Notes under the pieces: model-generated
What the model saw: the letters and a program-made list of their open reading frames with translations, nothing else
What the model was told of the DNA's origin: nothing
The model's database searches: none
Program-made: the position numbers and the translations under genes
Assembly: GCA_036661515.1 (NCBI GenBank)
Contig: JAVWYO010000016.1
Coordinates: 1-30,234 of the forward strand
Length of the DNA: 30,234 nucleotides
Direction of reading: 5' to 3'
Origin: HGM05232 sp036661515
Lineage (GTDB): Bacteria > Bacteroidota > Bacteroidia > Bacteroidales > Muribaculaceae
Part shown: positions 8,780 through 15,717 of the stretch, piece after piece
Position numbering within the stretch: position 1 is the first letter of the stretch
Layout: every line of letters starts with the position of its first letter

Positions 8780-9805
8780 ATGGCAAAAAAAGAAACATTA
8801 ACAGCGTTGCAAATAAGCACAGAGGTTAAAAAGAAGCATTTTTCTCCGATTTATGTACTTATGGGTGAAGAAGCATATTATATCGATTATATATCAGAAT
8901 TAATACTAAATGGTGCTTTAACAGAAGATGAACGCGATTTTAATTTCACATTGTTCTATGGATTAGATAGCGATGTGCGAGATGTAATCAGTGCTTGTAA
9001 ACGTTATCCTGCAATGTCGCAATACCAAGTAATAATGGTGCGTGAAGTGCAAATGATGAAAGAAATTGATATGCTACAACATTATGTTTCGCAACCATTA
9101 AAAAGCACAATTTTAATACTTTGCTGTAAAGGCGGAAACTTGAAAGCACCAGAGTTTACAAAGTTAGCTAAAGCAAGCAATGACGTGGTATTCTTTGAAT
9201 CTAAAAAACTTAAAGAATATAATATTGAAAGCGTTATTCTTGATTATGTAACAGAAAAGGATTGTACAATTACGAAAAAAGCCATTTCCATGCTAAAGGA
9301 TTATATCGGTACAGATATTGCACGATTATTTGGTGAAATTAATAAACTTACAATTCTTCTTTCTAATACTAAAGAAATTACTCCCGATCTGATAGAGAAG
9401 AACATAGGAATAAGTAAAGATTATAATAACTTTGAACTTGAAACTGCTATACGTGAAAGGAACGCACTTAAAGCGTTTAAAATCATTGATTATTATGAAA
9501 AGAACCCTAAAAGTAATCCAACTGTACTATCGAACGGCCTCCTTTTTTCATTCTTTTCTAATCTTCTTTTGGTACACACGTGTAAAGATAGGAGTGAGCG
9601 TGGACTTTTAGAACAATTAGATAGCAAATCTGCTTATCGTGTGAATGTTTTCAAAGAAGCTACCAAAGTATATTCTGCCGCAGGTTGCGTTTCAATTATT
9701 GGTTTTATAAGGGATTTTGATATAAAGAGCAAGGGAATGGGCTCACGCCAAAACGAATTTGGATTGCTAAAAGAATTAATTTATAAAATATTGCATTGCA
9801 GATAA
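8780..9805 (+). CDS. holA: DNA polymerase III delta subunit
   Basis: A 341-residue cytosolic protein: the delta subunit of the clamp loader, which opens the sliding clamp and hands it to the replicative polymerase. The N-terminus shows the family signature FSPIYVLMGEEAYYIDYISE at 21-40. This AAA+-like fold lacks a working P-loop, as expected for delta. The middle segment around SMLKDYIGTDIARLFGEINKL, with the lysine-rich C-terminal collar domain, also fits the family. Length is normal. The ATG at 8780 is the first available start and sits about 35 nt after a plausible promoter. It ends 3 nt from the stop of the opposing beta-barrel gene. Confidence 0.9.
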   Translation: MAKKETLTALQISTEVKKKHFSPIYVLMGEEAYYIDYISELILNGALTEDERDFNFTLFYGLDSDVRDVISACKRYPAMSQYQVIMVREVQMMKEIDMLQHYVSQPLKSTILILCCKGGNLKAPEFTKLAKASNDVVFFESKKLKEYNIESVILDYVTEKDCTITKKAISMLKDYIGTDIARLFGEINKLTILLSNTKEITPDLIEKNIGISKDYNNFELETAIRERNALKAFKIIDYYEKNPKSNPTVLSNGLLFSFFSNLLLVHTCKDRSERGLLEQLDSKSAYRVNVFKEATKVYSAAGCVSIIGFIRDFDIKSKGMGSRQNEFGLLKELIYKILHCR

Positions 9806-9808
9806 GAG

Positions 9809-10492
9809 CTATTTGATGCGATACATATAGCCAAGACTTACCATTATTGACATGCCAGATGATGCAGAAAATATGTCGGCTTTATGGCTACTGAACACAT
9901 TACCTAATCCATAATAAAATCTACCTTCAAGCATTATTGAATTTTTACCTTTAATGATATATTCACCACCTAATCCTGCAGAAATACCATAATCAAATAT
10001 ACTGTTAACTGGAAGGGTGAATTGCGCAGTCTGACGCTTAGCAGGAAAATTGGGAATGGCTTTTATATTATTAACATCAAAATTAGATTTTGATTTATCT
10101 CCAATCATTAATCCAATTTCTGGGCCAAGGTTAAAGAATCCTCTGAACTTTGTATTACCGAAATAGATATGAGTAAGCATAGGAATTTGCATGTAAGTAA
10201 ATGTCCTTTCATAATTAAATGGTGCTCCCTCAAAATTTTCCTTCCACCCACGTTGTTCCATGTTAAGCTCAATGATAACGCCAAAATTCTTTTCTTCCAT
10301 ATATCTAAATGTTACTCCCATTAAAGCTCCCTTAGTCATGGATTGTGTTACCGATGGAGAAAATGAGGATCTCGATATTGTCATGCCTCCTTTTGCGCCA
10401 AAGGCTATATTAGGATCAAAGTGACGTTGTGATAGTGCAGTACTATAACAAATCAAAGATGCTATAATTGCTATTTTTTTTAGATAAGTCAT
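9809..10492 (-). CDS. Outer-membrane beta-barrel protein (PorT-like/OMP_b-brl_2)
   Basis: A 227-residue exported protein. Residues 1-21 form a signal peptide (Lys-Lys, hydrophobic core, cleavage after ALS before QRH). The rest alternates polar and aromatic residues in strand-like stretches separated by turns, such as FGAKGGMTISRSS near residue 31, MEEKNFGVIIELNMEQRGW near 65-83 and ISAGLGGEYIIKGKNS, the pattern of the small outer-membrane barrels of Bacteroidota annotated as PorT-like. The ATG overlaps the TAA of the upstream LysM gene by one base (TAATG), so translation is probably coupled and the products may work together. No specific function can be assigned. The stop lies 3 nt from the opposing holA stop. 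Confidence 0.82.
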   Translation of the reverse strand: MTYLKKIAIIASLICYSTALSQRHFDPNIAFGAKGGMTISRSSFSPSVTQSMTKGALMGVTFRYMEEKNFGVIIELNMEQRGWKENFEGAPFNYERTFTYMQIPMLTHIYFGNTKFRGFFNLGPEIGLMIGDKSKSNFDVNNIKAIPNFPAKRQTAQFTLPVNSIFDYGISAGLGGEYIIKGKNSIMLEGRFYYGLGNVFSSHKADIFSASSGMSIMVSLGYMYRIK

Positions 10493-12492
10493 TATCTTAT
10501 TTTTTCAATAGTATAATAAGGCGTAAAATGGACAAAATAGAGTGATTTATTAATAAATCCGCTCCAATTACTTAGCCGTTCAAAGTCAAAATCATTTTGT
10601 ATTCCATGATATTCACCGTGAGCCTTATTGAAATCATTTCCATTTTCGCTAACAGCATTCAAAAAATACATTCCACAGTCGAAGCCAAGTAGCCCAAACT
10701 GAGGTGCTGCTAAAATCATATTATTACCATACCAATTTTTAAATTTATTTTCAAAATCTTTAAAGTTTGTATCGGTAGGATTTGCAAAAAAACGGCTATA
10801 AATATAAGTGTCTATCTTCTGAAAAGTCTCTGTGTAATCATTTAGATATGTACTCCATTCTGGATAACCTAAAAGGACAAAATCGATGTCAGTTCGATCT
10901 GTTTTTAGAGCCTTTAAAGTCCCATTAATTTTTGAAACCATTCGTTTTGAGCCAGTAGTTGGAACAATTACATATTTGCTATTAGCTTGCAAGATATTCT
11001 CAATATCTGATAGCTGAAGTTTTCCATTAAACTTGATGTCATGAAATATGATATTTTTATGTTCTGCTATATACTTTTTCATTTCCTTAGTCAAATCTTT
11101 TTCTTCTTCTGTGACACTTGAATTAGTTAGAAATATGATTTCTCTGTCCCCAAATTTATTTTTAAATTCGCGTATAACATCGGCAAACATCTGAGAATGT
11201 GGTATATTTACTTGGAAAAAGTGTTCATTGTCAGTATATCCTTCATTCTTTATTGAAAAGGAATTAATTAAATTGATCTTATTCTTTTTGGCAAATTGAG
11301 CAATAGTATCAATTTGTTGAGTATCATCAGGTACAAAAATTAAATCCATTTTTTTTAATTCGGGCTTAGAAATAATACTGATTACCTTATCAAGAGAGTT
11401 CTCTGTGTCATAGGTATAAATATTAATTTTTTTATTCTCGGCTTTTCTTACACTATCAACCGCTATCAGAAATCCCTTATAAAATTCGATATATAAGTTA
11501 GCTTGTTTATCTTGTTTTGAGCTATTGAGCATATATGGCAATAAAAGGGCAACATCAATAGATTGTTTCTTCTCGACTGGGTGAATAGAGTCATAAATTT
11601 CTTTAACTTTTATTTGAAGTATCTCTTTTCCAACCTCTTTAGATACAATGTCTTGGTGCCCAATATTTGATTCTGAAATTTTAGGGATATATATGTATTC
11701 ATTCTTTTTCAGTTTGTCAAGATGTGGATTTGCTTGCATAATTTCTTCTACAGAGACACCATGTTTTTTTGCAATAGAATAGTATGTGTCATCTTTAGAT
11801 ATTCGATACGCATAAAATTCAGTTACTGGCGTTTGGACAGCAACGGGGGGGGCCGCTTTAGCAATATCGGGCTGTATTTTAATTACATCATCTATCTTAA
11901 AAGATTCAGGCGATATGCCTGGATTGAGTGATAAAAGGCTTTCTAACGTTGTATTATATTTTTTTGAGATATTATATAATGTGTCACCTTTTTTTATCGT
12001 ATGAAACACAATATTTTTATTAGCATTATCTGATTTTGCTAATGTAGATTTTTGTGGAATTATCAATACTTGTCCAATTTTTACTCCATCAATTGCAATT
12101 GGATTTGCTTTAATAATATCATCTTGAGAGATGTTGTAAAGCTTTGATAATCCATATAAAGTCTCTCCAGGATCTACCACATGATGAAATTCAGTAGGCC
12201 TTTCTTCTGAAATCTCTTTTACTATTGGCTTTTTAAACTCATTAACGGGGAAAAACAGAGTTTGATTATTTTTTAATCCATCTATTGCCGACGGATTATA
12301 TTTTAATATATCATCTTTCGAAATATCTAACTTTTTTGAAATACCATATATCGTTTCTTTTGAAGTGACTTTATATATATAAAAATCAGTATTCCCAATT
12401 CTTTGCACTGGTAAATCAAATTGTGCCGCTATTGCTGAAATTCCCAATAATGCACACCCAAAAATCGTAACTAAAAAAAATCTATTATTCAT
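10492..12492 (-). CDS. Four-LysM protein fused to a periplasmic-binding-fold domain
   Basis: A 666-residue exported protein. Residues 1-22 form a signal peptide ending AIA; the C13 context is a poor lipobox, so periplasmic release is more likely than lipidation. Four LysM peptidoglycan-binding repeats follow, at about 38-83, 102-147, 162-207 and 226-271, each with a [D/K]xxYxISKKxxxS core and a NPxxxxLKxxxxLxIP end. Residues 312-650 resemble a type I periplasmic binding fold (VALLLPYML, then EFYKGFLIAVDSV). Such proteins are often labelled amino-acid ABC transporter binding proteins, but no transporter is present here. It is coupled to the barrel gene at 9809-10492. The coding strand carries eight C in a row (11845-11852) at residues 214-216, between LysM3 and LysM4. 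Confidence 0.88.
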   Translation of the reverse strand: MNNRFFLVTIFGCALLGISAIAAQFDLPVQRIGNTDFYIYKVTSKETIYGISKKLDISKDDILKYNPSAIDGLKNNQTLFFPVNEFKKPIVKEISEERPTEFHHVVDPGETLYGLSKLYNISQDDIIKANPIAIDGVKIGQVLIIPQKSTLAKSDNANKNIVFHTIKKGDTLYNISKKYNTTLESLLSLNPGISPESFKIDDVIKIQPDIAKAAPPVAVQTPVTEFYAYRISKDDTYYSIAKKHGVSVEEIMQANPHLDKLKKNEYIYIPKISESNIGHQDIVSKEVGKEILQIKVKEIYDSIHPVEKKQSIDVALLLPYMLNSSKQDKQANLYIEFYKGFLIAVDSVRKAENKKINIYTYDTENSLDKVISIISKPELKKMDLIFVPDDTQQIDTIAQFAKKNKINLINSFSIKNEGYTDNEHFFQVNIPHSQMFADVIREFKNKFGDREIIFLTNSSVTEEEKDLTKEMKKYIAEHKNIIFHDIKFNGKLQLSDIENILQANSKYVIVPTTGSKRMVSKINGTLKALKTDRTDIDFVLLGYPEWSTYLNDYTETFQKIDTYIYSRFFANPTDTNFKDFENKFKNWYGNNMILAAPQFGLLGFDCGMYFLNAVSENGNDFNKAHGEYHGIQNDFDFERLSNWSGFINKSLYFVHFTPYYTIEKIR
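11845..11852 (-). repeat. C8 homopolymer tract inside the LysM protein gene
   Basis: Eight consecutive C on the coding strand spell GCC CCC CCC within the Ala-Pro-Pro linker between the third and fourth LysM repeats. It is the longest G/C homopolymer I noticed in an otherwise AT-rich window. Gain or loss of one base would truncate the protein before the fourth LysM and the binding-fold domain. Confidence 0.9.
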
Positions 12493-12530
12493 GTTAATTC
12501 CGTAATTATATTAATAATAATAGCGTGGAG

Positions 12531-12561
12531 TAAAAGTACATAATTATACTTTGAAATACAA
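12531..12561 (-). promoter_or_regulatory. Candidate promoter of the LysM/beta-barrel operon
   Basis: On the minus strand TTG (12561-12559), 20 nt, then TACTTTTA (12538-12531), one mismatch from TAnnTTTG. It gives a leader of about 30 nt before the ATG at 12492 and lies just past the metY stop. Confidence 0.42.
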
Positions 12562-12563
12562 TA

Positions 12564-13847
12564 TTAAAGCTGAGATAAAGCTTGCTCGATGTCAGCAATA
12601 ATATCGTCAACATTTTCTATTCCGACAGATAGTCTAATCAAGTCGGGGGCTACACCAGCTTCAATTAGTTGTTCATCGGAAAGCTGACGATGAGTGTGAC
12701 TTGCTGGATGAAGGATACAAGTACGAGCATCGGCAACATGTGTAACAATACATATAAATTTAAGGCTATCCATAAAATGGGTAGCATCTTCACGAGTGCC
12801 TTTTAATCCAAAAGCTAATACTCCACAGGAGCCATTTGGCAAATATTTTTGAGCTAATGAATAATACTTATCATCTTTGAGCCCACAATATTTTACCCAT
12901 GCAACTTTCTCATTTTCATGAAGAAACGTTGCAATCTTTAAAGCATTACGGCAATGTTGTGCCATGCGTAAATATAGAGTCTCAAGTCCTACATTAAGAA
13001 GGAAAGCATTTTGAGGCGATTGTATTGAACCAAGGTCTCTCATAAGTTGTGTTGTAGCCTTTGTAATATAAGCCATCTTACCAAAACTTTTAGAGTATGT
13101 AAGACCGTGATATGAATCGTCGGGAGTCGTAAGTCCTGGAAATTTGGCCGCGTTTGCTTCCCAATCAAAATTCCCGCTATCAACAATTGCTCCACCAACA
13201 CACATTGCATGGCCATCCATATATTTTGTTGTCGAATGTGTAACAATATCTGCTCCCCATTCAAATGGGCGACAGTTAATAGGTGTAGCAAAAGTATTAT
13301 CAACTATTAAAGGCACGCCATGAGTATGTGCAATTCTTGCAAACTTTTCTATGTCGAGTACATTCATTGCAGGATTGGCTATTGTTTCACCAAATAGTGC
13401 TTTTGTGTTTGGCTTAAAAGCTTTTGCAATTTCATCTTGCGAGTCGTCGGCATTAACAAATGTTGTTTCTATTCCAAATTTGCGTAATGTGACATTAAAC
13501 AGGTTGTAGGTTCCACCATAAATAGTTGATGAACAAACTAAATGGTCGCCTGCTTCACAAATATTCAGTACAGCAAAGAAATTAGCAGCTTGTCCCGATG
13601 ATGTAAGCATTGCAGCTACACCACCTTCAAGGGTTGCAATTTTAGCTGCAACAGCATCATTTGTTGGATTTTGTAATCTACTATAAAAATATCCTGAATC
13701 TTCTAAGTCAAATAGACGAGACATTTGCTCACTTGTATCATACTTGAATGTTGTGCTTTGGTATATTGGCAATACTCGTGGTTCACCATTTTTAGGTGTC
13801 CAACCAGCTTGAACACATATAGTTTCTGGACTCATTTTATTTCCCAT
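12564..13847 (-). CDS. metY: O-acetylhomoserine sulfhydrylase
   Basis: A PLP enzyme of the Cys/Met metabolism family, about 427 residues, which joins sulfide (or methanethiol) to O-acetylhomoserine to give homocysteine (or methionine). Marks, numbered from the ATG at 13847: YSRLQNPTND with its conserved Tyr and Arg (55-64), TSSGQAANFF (82-91), VDNTFATP (182-189), and the PLP lysine K208 in THSTTKYMDGH. The C-terminal half has GLKGTREDA and HPASHTHRQL, as expected. A TTG-initiated reading frame extends to 13874, but that TTG is part of a perfect -7 promoter box (13872-13879), so translation must start at the ATG at 13847 or 13835. It lies downstream of the ABC permease and before the LysM gene. 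Confidence 0.94.
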   Translation of the reverse strand: MGNKMSPETICVQAGWTPKNGEPRVLPIYQSTTFKYDTSEQMSRLFDLEDSGYFYSRLQNPTNDAVAAKIATLEGGVAAMLTSSGQAANFFAVLNICEAGDHLVCSSTIYGGTYNLFNVTLRKFGIETTFVNADDSQDEIAKAFKPNTKALFGETIANPAMNVLDIEKFARIAHTHGVPLIVDNTFATPINCRPFEWGADIVTHSTTKYMDGHAMCVGGAIVDSGNFDWEANAAKFPGLTTPDDSYHGLTYSKSFGKMAYITKATTQLMRDLGSIQSPQNAFLLNVGLETLYLRMAQHCRNALKIATFLHENEKVAWVKYCGLKDDKYYSLAQKYLPNGSCGVLAFGLKGTREDATHFMDSLKFICIVTHVADARTCILHPASHTHRQLSDEQLIEAGVAPDLIRLSVGIENVDDIIADIEQALSQL

Positions 13848-13871
13848 CTTTGACTTTATTATTTTTGTTGG

Positions 13872-13879
13872 CAAAAGTA
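13872..13879 (-). promoter_or_regulatory. -7 promoter element of metY
   Basis: The minus strand reads TACTTTTG, a perfect TAnnTTTG box, with transcription expected near 13865 and the first ATG at 13847. No good -33 element is seen 19-20 nt upstream. The position decides the metY start codon. Confidence 0.5.
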
Positions 13880-13896
13880 CAAATTATTGTCTTTAA

Positions 13897-14817
13897 TTAG
13901 CCCTTTATGAAAGAAATAATATTTGAAATTGATATGTGTTTTCCTTTAAGTAGTATTCCTGCAGAGTATATTTTCCCTGAAATATATATTGAAACCCAAC
14001 ATGAAGAAAACAAAATGCTATATGATAATAATATTTTCCACCATACTATTCCATGTACGATCCTTATTAATAGTATAATAGGAGATGTGAAAGGAATATA
14101 TGTGCATAATTCAGCAAATGTGCCTGTGGGTTGTTCTATTACTGCGATTCCAGCATACATCGACATCATTAAAATAATTGTAATAAATGCCATATATGAT
14201 TGATTATCATTATCACTATCAAGCAATGACCCCATGGCTGCATATAATGCACCATATAATAAATAGCCACCTATGAAAGAAAAGATACCAAAAGGTAAAA
14301 TTGATAAAGCATCATATAGATTCATTATACTTATTTGATTGACCGCATATTCAGTGGGAATACTGTTTGACGCAATACATAAAATAATAACAAAAAGCAG
14401 CGCTAACCAAATAAATATTTGTGTTAATCCAACCAATCCAACCGCAATAATTTTGCCAAGCATAAATGTATGAGGTTTAACTGACGAGATAATTATTTCT
14501 ACAATCCTATTGCTCTTTTCATAACGTACTGAATTGAATAATTGTGCGCCATAAAACATCAAAAAGAACCACAATAATGTTGTAGATACCAATGCAATTA
14601 TAACTCTTATATCTTCCGATGTTATTTGTTCTGTTTTAACTTCTGGTACAGTTTTAGACATATTGTCAATGGTTTCTGAACCAAAATAATATTGAATAAA
14701 TATCAAAACAAAGAATATGATTGGTATAAATATAGTTGAGAATATAAATGAACGTTTTTTGATGCTCATAAAATATTCATTTGATATTACAAGATTTAGT
14801 TTATTCATGACTCTCAT
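13897..14817 (-). CDS. ABC-2 type transporter permease (NatB/COG1668-like)
   Basis: A 306-residue inner-membrane protein, probably with 6-7 helices: one at about 24-45, then near 72-94, 122-149, 171-196, 207-227, 240-256 and 262-281. The motif YEKSNRIVEIIISSVKP at 99-115, followed by MLGKIIAVGLVGLTQ, is characteristic of NatB-like permeases. The extracytoplasmic loop between helices 1 and 2 is only about 25 residues, whereas related Bacteroidota permeases I recall are longer by 100 or more residues there. The start (14817, or the in-frame ATG at 14808) overlaps the end of the ATPase gene by up to 17 nt, which implies coupled translation. The exported substrate is unknown; Na+, drugs or peptides are all possible. 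Confidence 0.85.
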   Translation of the reverse strand: MRVMNKLNLVISNEYFMSIKKRSFIFSTIFIPIIFFVLIFIQYYFGSETIDNMSKTVPEVKTEQITSEDIRVIIALVSTTLLWFFLMFYGAQLFNSVRYEKSNRIVEIIISSVKPHTFMLGKIIAVGLVGLTQIFIWLALLFVIILCIASNSIPTEYAVNQISIMNLYDALSILPFGIFSFIGGYLLYGALYAAMGSLLDSDNDNQSYMAFITIILMMSMYAGIAVIEQPTGTFAELCTYIPFTSPIILLIRIVHGIVWWKILLSYSILFSSCWVSIYISGKIYSAGILLKGKHISISNIISFIKG

Positions 14818-15715
14818 TATTTACACAATGAATAAAAATATCATTGAGAGAAGGTATCGCTTCTGAAAATTTTAATATCTCGCTAAGTTCGGAAATACGT
14901 TTTAGCATGTCATTATTTGATGTGCCAACGTTTTTCTGTATTTCATATATTAATGTATTATCCTTGCTTTCAATATGTTTTAATATTTTAAATTCATAGA
15001 AAAGATTATTTGTATTTATAGGCGAGGACAAAGTAATCATATATCGATTATTTTTATATCTATTTTTTATATCATTTACTTTTCCACATAAGATATTATG
15101 TCCATGATTTATTAGCACAATACTTTCACATAACTGTTCTACTGATTCCATATTATGAGAAGATAATATTATTGTTGTTCCAGAGGCAGAAAGTTCATGA
15201 ATAATATCATTAAGAATCTTAGCATTCATAGGGTCAAAACCACTAAATGGCTCATCAAGGAGCAAAATTTTAGGATTATGTATCATTGCACAAATAATCT
15301 GTACCTTTTGTTGATTACCCTTAGATAGCTCCGATATTACGCGGTTACTGTGTTGGACAATATCAAAACGCGATAGCCAATTATTTGTATTTACATTGCT
15401 TCGTTTAATCCCTTTTAATTGAGCAAAATATGAAATTTGCTCTCTAACTTTCATCTTTTGATAAAGCCCTCTTTCTTCAGGTAAATAACCAATTAGATTG
15501 TTGTCTTTAAAACTTATATTTTCGCCATTGATTAGTACATCTCCTGAGTCTTGCAATGTAATATGATTTATAATTCTTAGGAGTGTCGTCTTGCCTGCGC
15601 CATTTGGGCCAAGTAGGCCAAATACAGAGCCAGCATCAACCGAAAAGGATATATTATCTAATGCCTTTGTAGTATCATACTGTTTAACTATATTTTGTAT
15701 TGAAAGAATTTCCAT
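14801..15715 (-). CDS. ABC transporter ATP-binding protein (NatA/COG4152-like)
   Basis: A 304-residue cytosolic ATPase that powers the permease encoded just downstream. Walker A GPNGAGKT lies at 36-43, the Q-loop region carries GYLPEERGLYQKM (77-89), a feature of the NatA-like exporter branch, the signature is LSKGNQQKVQ (130-139) in place of LSGGQ, Walker B is ILLLDEP (150-156), and the switch histidine is H187 in SSHNM. About 80 residues beyond the nucleotide-binding domain form the C-terminal accessory domain usual in this subfamily. It begins 2 nt after the dnaG stop and overlaps the permease start, so dnaG, the ATPase and the permease are probably transcribed together. Confidence 0.92.
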   Translation of the reverse strand: MEILSIQNIVKQYDTTKALDNISFSVDAGSVFGLLGPNGAGKTTLLRIINHITLQDSGDVLINGENISFKDNNLIGYLPEERGLYQKMKVREQISYFAQLKGIKRSNVNTNNWLSRFDIVQHSNRVISELSKGNQQKVQIICAMIHNPKILLLDEPFSGFDPMNAKILNDIIHELSASGTTIILSSHNMESVEQLCESIVLINHGHNILCGKVNDIKNRYKNNRYMITLSSPINTNNLFYEFKILKHIESKDNTLIYEIQKNVGTSNNDMLKRISELSEILKFSEAIPSLNDIFIHCVNNESHE

Positions 15716-15717
15716 TG

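Noticed and set aside
10492..12492. Amino-acid ABC transporter binding protein
   Set aside because: The binding-like fold is joined to four LysM repeats and no permease or ATPase lies next to it, so the common database label is not supported by context.
13907..14203. A 98-residue plus-strand reading frame
   Set aside because: It is entirely antisense to the ABC permease gene and shows no domain or promoter.
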